A stretch of DNA of 64,000 nucleotides from Armigeres subalbatus (Eukaryota > Arthropoda > Insecta > Diptera > Culicidae), in contig NC_085141.1 in NCBI RefSeq assembly GCF_024139115.2, positions 164,940,908 through 165,004,907 on the forward strand, in the 5' to 3' direction. Positions 8,513-19,097 of this stretch are shown piece by piece. A model generated the notes under the pieces. It was not told the origin of the DNA. It made no database searches and worked only from the letters and a program-made list of their open reading frames with translations. A program made the translations under genes and the position numbers. Each line of letters opens with the position of its first letter. Within the stretch, counting starts at the first letter, position 1.

Positions 8513-10433
8513 CTAAGGGTACAAGGAGTTAATCGTTGCAATAGAAGATTGCAACGATTTTTGTCTAAAATTGGAAATTATTTTGTTGGACATTTGTTGC
8601 AATGTCTCAATATTAGAAATTCTATGAAGTTCATTGGTACTATACCACGGAGGCAACTTCAGAATCATTTTCAAAATTTTATTTTGAATCCTCTGGAGTG
8701 CCTTCTTTCTGGTATTGCAGCAACTAGCCCATATTGGCACAGCATACAACATGGCAGGTTTAAAAATTTGTTTGTAAATCAAAAGTTTGTTCTTAAGACA
8801 AAGTTTTGATTTTCTGTTTATAAGTGGATATAGGCACTTAATATATTTGTTACATTTGGCTTGAAGGCCTTCAATGTGATTTTTAAAGTTAATTTTGATC
8901 TAGCAGAAGTCCTAAATATTTAGCTTCGCTAGACCAATTAATTAGAACCCCATTCATAGTGACAATATGTCTGCTAGAAGGTTTCAAATAAGAAGCTCTC
9001 GGCTTATGTGGGAAAATTATAAGCTGAGTTTTGGAAGCATTCAGGAAATTTTCCATTTTTGCAAGTAAGTGGAGAAAATATCCAAACTTTTTGCAATCTA
9101 CTACAAATGACACGAAGGCTTCGCCCTTTGGCTGAAAGGCCCGTGTCATCTGCAAACAAAGATTTTTGACACCCTGGTGGTAAATCAGGTAAGTCAGAAG
9201 TAAAATGTTATACAATATGGGCCCCAGTATGCTGCCTTGGGGACACCAGCCCTTACAGGTAATCTATCAGATTTAGTATTCTGATAGTTTACCTGCAGCG
9301 AGCGATCTGATAAATAATTTTGGATCAGTTTAATGATGTACAGAGGAAAATTAAAATTCATCAATTTTACAATCAAACCTTCATGCCAAACACTGTCAAA
9401 TGCTTTCTCTATATCAAGAAGAGCAACTCCAGTCGAATATCCTTCAGATTTGTTGAGCCGAATTAAGTTCGTAACTCTTAATAACTGATGAGTGGTTGAA
9501 TGCCCATGGCGAAAACCAAATTGCTCATCAGCAAAAATAGAATTGTCATTAATATGAACCATCATTCTATTTAAAATAATCTTTTCAAACAGTTTGCTTA
9601 TTGAAGAAAGCAAACTGATTGGGCGATAACTAGAAGCCTCAGCTGGATTTTGTCCGGCTTCAAAATTGGAACAACTTTGGCGTTTTTCCATTTATCTGGA
9701 AAGTATGCCAATTGAAAACATTTGTTAAATAAATTAACCAAAAGGATAAAGAGCTCTCAGGAAGTTTTTTGATAAGTATGTAGAAAATACCATCATCACC
9801 CAGGGCTTTCATATTTTAAATTTTCTAGAAATAGATCTCACTTCATCCAAATTGGTTCCCAACGAAGGGTCAAAAACATTCTCTTGATTGAGAATGTCTT
9901 CGAAGCTCCGTGTAACCTGATCCTCAATTGGACTAGTGAGACCTAGACTAAAATTATGGGCACTCTCGAACTGCTGAACAAGTTTTTGAGCCTTTTCGCC
10001 ATTTGTTAATAAAATTTTATTTCCCTCTTTAAGCGCTGGAATTGGCTTTTGAGGTTTTTAAGAATTTTGTTAATTTCCAAAAGGGTTTCGAACTGGGATC
10101 CAACTTCGAGACATTATTCTCAAAGTTGGTATTTCTCAGAATAGCGAAACGTTTTTTAATTTCATTTTGCAAATCTCGCCAAATAACTTTCAACGCGGGA
10201 TCGCGAGTTCTTTGGTATTGCCTTCTTCTCACATTTTTAAGACGGATCAGTAGCTGAAGATCGTCGTCAATAATAATGGAGTTGAATTTAATTTCACATT
10301 TAGGAATTGCAATGCCTCTGGCTTCAACAATTAAATTTGTCAAAGATACGAGAGCATTATCAATATCACTTTTGGTATCGAGAGGAATATCAACATCAAA
10401 ATTCCTATCGATATACGTTTTATAGAATCCCAA
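8513..10433 (-). pseudogene. LINE ORF2, reverse transcriptase region (multiple frameshifts)
   Basis: Remaining pieces are 10433-10029 (linker, FWKLTKFLK), 9691-9194 (RT fingers/palm with YRPISLLSSISKLFEK, ADEQFGFRHGHSTTHQL and GVALLDIEKAFDSVWH), 9215-8889 (FLNASKTQLIIFPH, KYLGLLLDQN) and 8782-8513 (thumb, KPAMLYAVPIWASCC). The catalytic FADD survives near 9150 only in another frame. Stops and at least four frame changes make the enzyme non-functional. Confidence 0.85.
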
Positions 10434-11260
10434 TCAGCTCTATGATAATTAAAAGTAGAGCTGATTGGATTATAAATGGCTTCTTGTGAGATTTCAAATG
10501 TCACAGGAAGGTGATCAGAGTCAAAGTCAGCATGAGTTACCAATTGGCCACACAGCTGACTTGAATCCGTTAAAACTAAATCAATTGTAGAAGGATTTCG
10601 ACTGGAAGAAAAACAAGTTGGTCCATTGGGATATTGAATAGTATAATATCCCGCAGAACAATCTTCAAATAAAATTTTACCATTGGAATTGCTTTGAGCA
10701 TTATTCCATGAACGGTGTTTGGCATTGAAGTCACCAATTACGAAGAATTTTGATTTGTTGCGAGTCAGAATTTGAAGATCAGCTTTCAACAAATTCTTTT
10801 GCTGCCCATTGCATTGAAAAGGCAAGTAGGCTGCAATGAAGGAAAATTGTCCAAAATTTGTTTCAACAGAAACTCCCAAGGTTTCAAAAACTTTGGTTTC
10901 AAACGAAGAAAATAATTTATGTTTGATACGTCTATTAATGACAATGGCGACCCCACCACAGGCGCTGTCAAGACGATCATTTCTGTAGATAAAATAGTTT
11001 GGATCTCTTTTAATGGAGAGTCCTGGTTTTAAATACGTTTCAGTTATAATGGCAATATGCACATTATGAACTGAAAGGAAGTTGAATAATTCATCTTCCT
11101 TACCCTTTAGAGAGCGGGCATTCCAATTTAGAACTTTCACACAATTATTTGGATCCATTGAAACGGAGTCCGATAACAATTTTTGTGTGTACTTTATACC
11201 AACCTGAACAGCTTCAGGAATGGTATTTGCTTTGAACATTGCATCAATCATGTGATGCAA
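10340..11260 (-). pseudogene. LINE ORF2, APE-type endonuclease domain
   Basis: An open frame of 306 codons with the apurinic-endonuclease-like motifs LNWNARSL, IITETYL, FFVIGDFNAKH, STIDLVLT and SDHLPVTF, all in expected order. This domain nicks target DNA to start target-primed reverse transcription (family knowledge). The start ATG at 11260 lies 9 bp beyond the end of ORF1, a compact arrangement usual for Jockey elements. A frameshift near 10430 separates it from the RT region. Confidence 0.85.
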
Positions 11261-11268
11261 TTGTTCAG

Positions 11269-12556
11269 TTAAAAATCAAAATCGGAAGCAGTCATGCTAC
11301 CTGAATCGGCAACATGACCGTTATTTTCCGTTGGGACATGGGTATAAACCTCATTTTGAGAAGAGAAATTTGGTCTACCAGCAGCGATGTTTGCATACGT
11401 AGGTACATTCGAAAAATTGGAATTTACTGAAGTGCTTGCTACCCGTTGACGAGCGGCAAAATTTGTTTGTGAATTGTGGTGGGTATGAATTGCTCGACCG
11501 GTAACCGGTTTCGAAATTTGAGCGTTTGAAAAATTTCTACCCGTCGAATCTGGGATCCGATTGGAATTTCCCGTCATCAATTTTGCACGGGAATTCAAAA
11601 CTTTTTTGCGTGAAGGGCATTCCCAGAAATTGGATTTATGATTGCCCCCACAGTTTGCGCACTTAAATTTATTGGAATCTTCTCTCACAGGACATGCGTC
11701 CTTGGCGTGAGAGGTTCCACCACAAATCATGCATTTAGCATCCATGTGACAATGTTTGGTTCCATGACCCCACTTTTGGCACTTACGGCACTGGGTAGGG
11801 TTTTGGAAGTTTCCCCAGCCCTGCGGAAATGTTCCCACGTACCACGGACATGTGACATAATACAGGCCTTTTCCAAACTTTTCATCTTAGTTTGTGCACT
11901 CTTGTTAAAACGAACCACATAATATTCTCGAGAAATGCCCCTCTGGGAAGTTCCAGAATGGGATTTCTTTTCATCTTAATTACTTGGACTGGCGAAAATC
12001 CAAGTAATTGAGAAATTTCAATTTTAATCTCATCCAGTGATTTGTCATCACTGGGGAGACCTTTCAAGACGACTTTGAACAATCGCTCAGTTTTGTCGTC
12101 GTATGTGAAGAATTTATGGCGCTTCTCAGTTAAATAGTGAAGAAGACGTTTGCGATCGTCAAAGGATCCCGGCAAAACGCGGCAGTCACCCTTCCTAGCA
12201 ATCTGAAATGAAACCTTGATCCCCTGAAGGTTACTCAAAATCTCATCCCGGAAGCCAGAAAACTCGGCAACAGATACCACAATTGGCGGAATCCTTTGCT
12301 TTTTCGCATGAATCGAATCACCTGGGCTAGAGGTCGATTCGATTTGCTCAATTTCATCATCAATCAAATCGAACTGATTGCTCAGTTCGATTGGAGAAGA
12401 ATTATTTCCGATATTAGAGTTAGAAGGAATATCTGAATTCTCCAGCTTCCTTCTATTTTTTCCGCGCTTGGGCAGGACGGTCTTGAAACCTTGTTTCTTT
12501 GAAGGAAGTGGAGAATTCAGAGACTCCCCCTTCCTCTTGTTTTTGTTAATACTCAT
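11269..12556 (-). pseudogene. LINE ORF1, gag-like RNA-binding protein (frameshifted)
   Basis: The N-terminal frame (12556-11882) is Lys/Ser-rich, followed by a domain with FKVVLKGLPSDDKSLDEI, an RRM-like block typical of Jockey ORF1. The C-terminal frame (11838-11269) holds three CCHC knuckles (CRKCQKWGHGTKHC, CMICGGTSHAKDAC, CANCGGNHKSNFWEC). A frameshift between about 11840 and 11900 separates the two halves. In active elements this protein coats the LINE RNA. The ATG at 12556 begins MSINKNKRKGESLN. Confidence 0.85.
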
Positions 12557-12825
12557 TGCTGAGCGTGGAGACGTGACCTTCTAAGAGGTTTTTTTCCCAG
12601 AACGGTGTCCCTGCAGGATTACCACCGCTTGTCGGAATTTTACTTCCACAAACGGGTCCAACGTAAAACGAAGGCACGGGTCCTTGCAAAGATCGTAACG
12701 GGATCAGTGGGTACAAATAGCGCTAAGAAGCATCGTTGAAATTAAAATAGCTTCGGGTAGTATTAAAAACTTCCTTCCGCAAAGAGAGAAAGAACCGCAC
12801 AGCACGAAAGCACGATGCGGTCTGG

Positions 12826-12838
12826 GATGCTAGACTAT
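12826..12838. repeat. 13-bp target duplication of the Jockey LINE (right copy)
   Basis: GATGCTAGACTAT, identical to 8248-8260. Confidence 0.9.
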
Positions 12839-13017
12839 AATTTATGGCTGTTGAGAGTCTTAGGCTTCGGCAACCCTCAGTCGTTGGAAATGGAATCCTT
12901 TCACTTATTAGTATTATAAGCAGTTACAAAGCTCACTGAACCTAAACTAAATCTAAGAGCATCTAAGTTGAAAAGGCCTTCAACTAAGAACAAAATCCGC
13001 TGTAGAAATATCTAAAG

Positions 13018-13399
13018 CAGTGGTGCTCGCCATTTTGAGCGTTTTTCCCTCAATACTTGCCACTCAATGAAAATGAGCTATCTCCTTACAAGTTAGTACT
13101 TGGACGAAAGTTTTCAAGTATATCTATCAGCTGAAAATATTAAAACGAATATTGGTGTTAAAATCACTCCGTACGACTTGATCAAAGAAATAAACAGTGC
13201 GGCCCACGGGCCGCACCTTTGTTTTGCTTTGTTCGCTTCGTACCGAGTGAATTTAACACCAATATCCATTTTATTACCCTCAGCAAATAGATACATTTAA
13301 AAGCTTTCGACCAAGTGCTAATTTGTATGGTCAAAGCTCAATTTTATTGTGTGAGAAGCAAATTAATGATAAAAACGCCCAAAGTGCTGAACACCACTG
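13018..13399. mobile_element. 382-bp hAT-like foldback MITE
   Basis: The ends are CAGTGGTG and CACCACTG, and the arms pair imperfectly over most of the length. At the centre GTGCGGCCCACGGGCCGCAC (13198-13217) is a nearly perfect GC-rich palindrome. The 8-bp flanks ATCTAAAG and CTCTGAAG match at 6 of 8 positions, consistent with an aged hAT duplication (inference). Short frames on both strands here are palindrome artefacts. Confidence 0.75.
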
Positions 13400-15285
13400 C
13401 TCTGAAGGTATGAACGAAAACATGGCTGTTTTGTATTTCACCTTCGAATAGTCATATTTTACATCAATATTTTTTTCCCTGATTCAATGTCGCACCGATT
13501 TTCACTTTGTGGTAATTTTTATTTAATCATCGATTTCCGATGTTCTGGATAGTTTATATGGATTAATACACTAGTTCATTATTTGATGTTTCACAGGTGC
13601 CGAAATAAACTATTCTCCATATAATGGGATGTTTTCAAATAAATTCGGCATCTTTCACACGACATAATACCGAATGCACGAGTTTCGTCTTTATCATACG
13701 TTATAACAAGTAAGTTATAGTTTCAGTTGTGCCAAGGATCAAAACTCCAATTAGGATGACAACAGAAATCGGATTTCCGATGAAATATTTAGTTTCCAGC
13801 AGAAGGAAACCCCACTTGTTATTAATCATCTGGAATATTCAATAAATGAGTTAAACCCGGATAAAAGTGTTCCATAGGCTCAACAGTGTAAACAGTTGAA
13901 TTACCATATGCTCTACGGTATACAATAGGATATATTGTTTCTCGATAGTTGTCCATATTGTATCAACACCGTGGATATAATATATTAACATTGTTCTCTA
14001 ATGTAACAATACTTCCAATTGTTTTTAGAACATGTTAGTGCATAAATTTTAATCATTGATAACTTCTGAAAATTTTGTTCAAATTGCATATTAGCAATAT
14101 AACAATATTTATCCTATTGCCGCATTATTTTTCTTAAAACTTCATTTTTGACCGGTAAAGCTGTCATAATTAAGAAATCCAATATCGTATTGTTTTACTA
14201 TAAAAATACAATTCAACCTAATGTAATTTGAACGGGTTTCTTCCGATATTTCAACAATATATTTACGATACACTCTATTGTTTGACAAAAAAATATGTAT
14301 GAAAAAATATCAAATTTTGTATAGTTACGATGCTTAACAACTCGTACGTTCTAATGCGAAAACTTCATTTACAATTTAATGAATGGTTCATAATAATACA
14401 TTCTAATGTATTTCTATTATTTCACCTACATTCAAATTTATTGTAAATTTATTGTGTTTTATAGTGATGTTACAACACATTGTATTGTTTTTCTATAATA
14501 TTTTTTATTCGGGAATACATTTTAATGTATCTGGAAGAAAATAAATTTGAATATTTTCGAACTGAAAACAAACGAAAATTGTTGACATATAACTTGTTTG
14601 TCATTCTTCATAGGCTACTAGGATTGTACTATAAAATCTGTACACACCATGTGTCAAATCTGAATTACCCTAGTTGATTTATGGCTAGCGTAAAAAGCTG
14701 GATGCCTGTAGAAATAAAGAGCTTTTATTTGATTTGTTAATTCCAAAAATAGGCCTAATGATTTGGGAGTTACAATTTTATGAAAAATTAAAATTCCTGA
14801 AATGATCGACTTTTCTAAATACCCTATATTGAAATTGGTCACCATAAAGGGGAAATAATAAAATGGGCCCAATATTGTTCTATAAGGAACGATCCTACCA
14901 AATATAAGGTAATTTTGTGGGATCATATCAATAATGTTGAAACTGGATGGCTGTATATTTTTATTTGAGGCTAACAAAATAAATGGAAGAAGTACTTAAT
15001 TTATTTCGTGTATTTACATTCACGCTTCGAAAATTGAACTCTAAACTATAGCATAAACCAAACTTGACCAAATTTTGAGTTTTTCAATTTATGTCAATTT
15101 TGAGTAAATTTTTTTAGCGTGTTAGCTCGAAGATAAAACGACACCAGCAAATTGCGAGATTAAACATCGAACAATATCCCGGATGTGCTTTTTTACTAAA
15201 AAAAAATATCCCCCCCTGCCCCCCCCCCTTATTCGCCCCCTCCCTTTCTAGCTACACTACTGTACAGAGTACGAAAAGTATTTAC
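13400..15285. other. AT-rich non-coding stretch
   Basis: No credible gene. It includes a diverged dispersed repeat at 14610-14715 (related to 7121-7330) and a C-rich tract at 15211-15245. Otherwise no boundary, ORF or RNA gene was recognised. Confidence 0.5.
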
Positions 15286-15546
15286 CTGGGAGGGAGCTCT
15301 CGATACTACACATCAAATAAACAAATACTGTCGTCAGGCAACAAGCAAATTTTCTACAAGAATAAACAATCAACGTAGGCGCCACCTAAAAAGACCAAAT
15401 TTTGTTTTGTGTGTTATTGTTGTTATATTGCCTTAGAAAATTTTCTTGACGAGAGTTTTGTTTTCGGCTCACACTGACATGTCATGACAGCTAGATTTCG
15501 GCTCGGCTTGACACACACATTTTTTGAATCTGTTTCTCCCTCCCAG
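15286..15546. mobile_element. 261-bp MITE with 8-bp target duplication
   Basis: The termini are CTGGGAGGGAG and CTCCCTCCCAG, flanked by GTATTTAC at 15278-15285 and 15547-15554. The perfect 8-bp duplication suggests hAT-type insertion. The interior is non-coding. Confidence 0.85.
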
Positions 15547-15554
15547 GTATTTAC

Positions 15555-16989
15555 CAATCGGATAAAAATTCGCGAGATTGCGCGATAATCATGCATTTAA
15601 TTTCGCACGGCACCGAATACGCCTGCATCGCCGCCGCAATGGTCGGTGGTACGTTGCTCTCATTTTAAACACCCCTGGGGGACACGCTCGACACCCTCGA
15701 CCAGGGTTCTTATATCAGGGTTCACTCACTTTGACAGTAGATGGGAGAGACTGGCGCGGGGGGGAAAAATTCATTTTCAGTGCAAAACATAAACAAACTC
15801 GGTGGCTGCCCCATATAAAAATCCAAGATGGCTGAATCATGTAATTGGCATACTGCTACACCTGTTTGTATTCACCTTGCCCTCGACTTTGGATGCTTAT
15901 AACTTGGCCAATTTCAAAGGGATTTACATCCGGTCTTCACCAGTCGTTTCCTTATATAAAAAAGGCTCTATATTTTGTCCACAACAGGAATCCGTCGACT
16001 ACAGCGCCACCTAGGAGCAAAAACCTGAAACGGTTGCGTTTCCCCATACTTTTGGATCACTTTTCCCATACAAACTTTGAGCCATTTGCGCACGCCAACC
16101 ACTGGACCGAATGAGCTGAAATTTTCAGGGGAGCTTCTGGGACCCCCAAACTGTCATTTAAGGGTGCAAGGTTTGAAATTCAGGATTTCATGCATTTTGG
16201 GCCAGTCTATTGCAGCATACACGAACAAATGGTTTCCAGATATGCTTATCGCTTTTATATTTACATTTGTGCGAGCAAAAACGCGAGGTGAAGGCTGGCA
16301 CGTCCTTTGTGACAGCCATTTTTGGACTCTGTCGTAAGTCATTTATAGGAAGAAATTTTGGTCACTTACTGCATTTTAAAATGTTCCAACAAAAAGTATG
16401 GCCGATTGAGGCGTACCATGAGGCGCATGTGTAGTGGCGATAACGTAATTTCACCACTGTCATTTTTTGTTGCTTCTCTCCTTCTGTTCGCCTTCGTCAT
16501 CGCATAAAACGCACATAGCAGCCGGCTGCTGTACACTTTTGCTGTCACAAAGTCTACAACACCAAGGCGGATGAGAGTGATTACAGTACGTAATCTTCAA
16601 AACATTGTGAAATCTAGTGTAAGTATGAAGCTGTAGTTAGTAAGAAGTCCGTGAAATAGTGTAAAATCTGCAATGATTGGCCGAAAAAGTGTTATTTGTG
16701 GTGCATTCGCAATACTATCAGTACGCGTGTTTTATTTTTATCTATTTTCAAGTGTTCATCGCACATTGTTATTTATGATTCACCCAATAACTGAATTCAT
16801 TTGCGATGCAGAATGACAAAGCGTTTATATGATTTTGAATTTTGTAAAATGTAAAATAAACAATCAGATATGATTTGAATTCATTACAAGCGCAATAGTA
16901 GATTTAAATTGTTTGCTAATTCTTGCAATTTGCAAGTCATTATTTTGTGAGTCGACTTTGCTTCCAATGCAATATCAAAGTCCAAATAA
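15555..16989. other. Unassigned region, possible upstream leader of the GPx gene
   Basis: No domain-bearing ORF. It contains the 41-base exact repeat at 16210-16250. Near 16619 the sequence TCTAGTGTAAGTATG is a good splice-donor match, and the preceding 100 bases could be a non-coding first exon of the GPx gene spliced to the acceptor at about 19068. That is speculative. Confidence 0.3.
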
Positions 16990-17341
16990 GTACCGTAATC
17001 TGGGGCAAATTTATCACATATGTCATATGTAGTCAGTAGTACCCCACTAATGTATGAATAAAATGGAAAACTAACATTAGGAAGAAAATTATTGATTAAT
17101 AGACAATCTCTTTGAAAGTTTCTGAAATGTTATACCTACAAACCTTCTACCGGAGAACACGAAAACAACGTCACTAGTTGTTAACCCTCACATGATTTTG
17201 TTCTCACATAATTGGGATTTTTCAGAACATGTTTTATAGATTTTGATTATAAATATCTATGCCATTGAATATAGTGTATACTATTTTGTACACGATTATT
17301 CAATTTTATCTCGGTAATCAATTTGCACTAGATTACGGTAC
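16990..17341. mobile_element. 352-bp TIR element
   Basis: The termini are GTACCGTAATCTGGGGCAAA and, inverted, GTACCGTAATCTAGTGCAAA, so 18 of the outer 20 bases pair. No ORF. The target duplication is unclear. Confidence 0.7.
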
Positions 17342-18956
17342 ATATTTTCTCATGTACGCATCCTGGCTTGCCGGTATCAGTCGATGATAAACAGTTTATG
17401 CAAAAGTATATGGAACGTTCCTCAATTGCGCAACGCTTTGAGGGGTTGGGGGGTGCGTGATACAAAACAATCACATGCTTTTTACAAAAATTGGAAAGGG
17501 GTTAAAAATAATCAATTTTGCGTTACGTTATTAATTAATCTTCACTCATGTATAATTCTTCTGATCACATGAGCAATATGTATTTATCTTTAACTCGTTC
17601 ATGCAGCCAGCAACAAAATACTTGAAATGTTTAACCACATCGGAATTATTGCTGTTTGATTATCGGCAAACGTAGAATCAAGTTGAATACACCGCTAGTA
17701 CCTAGCACCTAGTACTGGATTCATCTTGCGTAGTATATTGTCATTTTAATCCACTGAAGTCGATTTTTGTACCGGCGATCCGTACCGTGTGAATCAAAAC
17801 CGCGTGAATCCAGAAATCCGCGTTAAAATTGATTTTTCAGCCATTCTGTAGAATAGAGAATATGTGTACCAAAAATGGTTGAAAGTTGAAAGCGGTCCAG
17901 TGGTTCAGAGTTCACACAAAACTGTTAATTTTCTGAGCAATGCCCCTTCTCCGCATTCCACCTTCCACCTCCAATACAATTGACTCCTATGTACGTATTT
18001 CAAATTTGGTTAAAATCGTTCCCGATAGATGAAGGTAACACTGAATTGCTAGTTTTCAAAATAGTATTCGTAAAATCAGTATTAGGTTTGATCCGAAATT
18101 GAAAAGAGGACGATTGGGTAATTTATGATTATTTTTCTGAAATTTATTTATTGTCTGCCCAAATTATTATCGAGAACATCCGAAACTTGAGATTCATATG
18201 TTTTTCAACATGATTGTAGCGACCTAATTTTAGAAATTTAAATCAGGAGATGGTGATTAAGCGAATTTCTTTTTGAGAGCAAGGATTCTCCACCCAATGT
18301 CTGGTGTACTACATATGATGAAGAAGTTTTATTTCCCTTATGAGCTATTCATTGGTTGATACAACTGTTGGTGATAACATCACGCCTGACAAATTATTTA
18401 CTTTTGTGAGAAAATCAAAGATATAGGGGAATTGTTCTATTTTCCATCTCACTGAACATATATTCATCTCATCGCAAAACAAATAAATACAGCACCAATC
18501 TTGTCGCTTCGTTTTGCTAACACACTTGCTCCTTAATACAAAAAATTACAAAAATAAGAAACAAACCAAATTCCGCTTAATTGCTTTGTTTTTGATGGGA
18601 TGAAAATAGGAAGTATGGAATGAAGTACCGAACCGTTCCCCTAGTTAACGCTGGCTTATTCTTTAATAGGAACGGAAATTTCGTTCATTTTTATCAACGG
18701 TAACAGTCGTGTTATAAACACGGAGCAACTTTATTATACGTGACATAAATTTACTTGTCTGTAGGTACCTTTCAAATTAAATATCAAATGGGTTGTTTAT
18801 TTGAGTATCGTATTTCGCAGAGCATTCGAACATATGGAAAATGCATCGATTTTTTCAAACCAAACCCGTTTATAAACTAATCGGACCAAGCCTGAGTCGC
18901 TAATATCGACAGGCTATCATTTTCATTCAAGGTCAATTTAGTGTAATTTCCCTTAC
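17342..18956. other. Upstream region of the GPx gene with one dispersed repeat
   Basis: Mostly unassigned AT-rich DNA. Positions 18425-18645 resemble 45585-45800 in the same orientation (shared blocks CCATCTCACT, ACAGCAC, CTTGTCGCT, ATTGCTTTGTTTTT). No terminal repeats define this family. Confidence 0.4.
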
Positions 18957-19097
18957 TTGATAATGATAATGATGCCACGCATTGAACAATCCATGCCGCA
19001 ATACAACCATATGCTATTTACATTATTAACTAGACGAATCGATTTTACTCTTCATTCGTTATTCCAGTACTGTGCATATCGGTACAACTTTGCAGAG

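Larger units (their letters stand above)
8261..12825 (-). mobile_element. Near full-length Jockey/Juan-type LINE
   Basis: About 4.56 kb on minus, bracketed by a 13-bp duplication (8248-8260, 12826-12838). The 5' end (12825 on minus) starts CCAGACCGCATCGTGCTTTC and the 3' end is a T-rich run on + (8261-8294), i.e. a degraded A-rich tail. ORF1 (gag-like, zinc knuckles) and ORF2 (endonuclease, RT) are both present but frameshifted, so the copy cannot move by itself. Its 3' end matches 1-406 and an internal piece matches 4014-4163. Element length and domain order fit the Jockey clade; similarity to Juan is from recognition only. Confidence 0.9.

Noticed and set aside
13100..13300. Opposed 60-66-codon ORFs
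   Set aside because: They are palindrome artefacts of the hAT-like foldback element.
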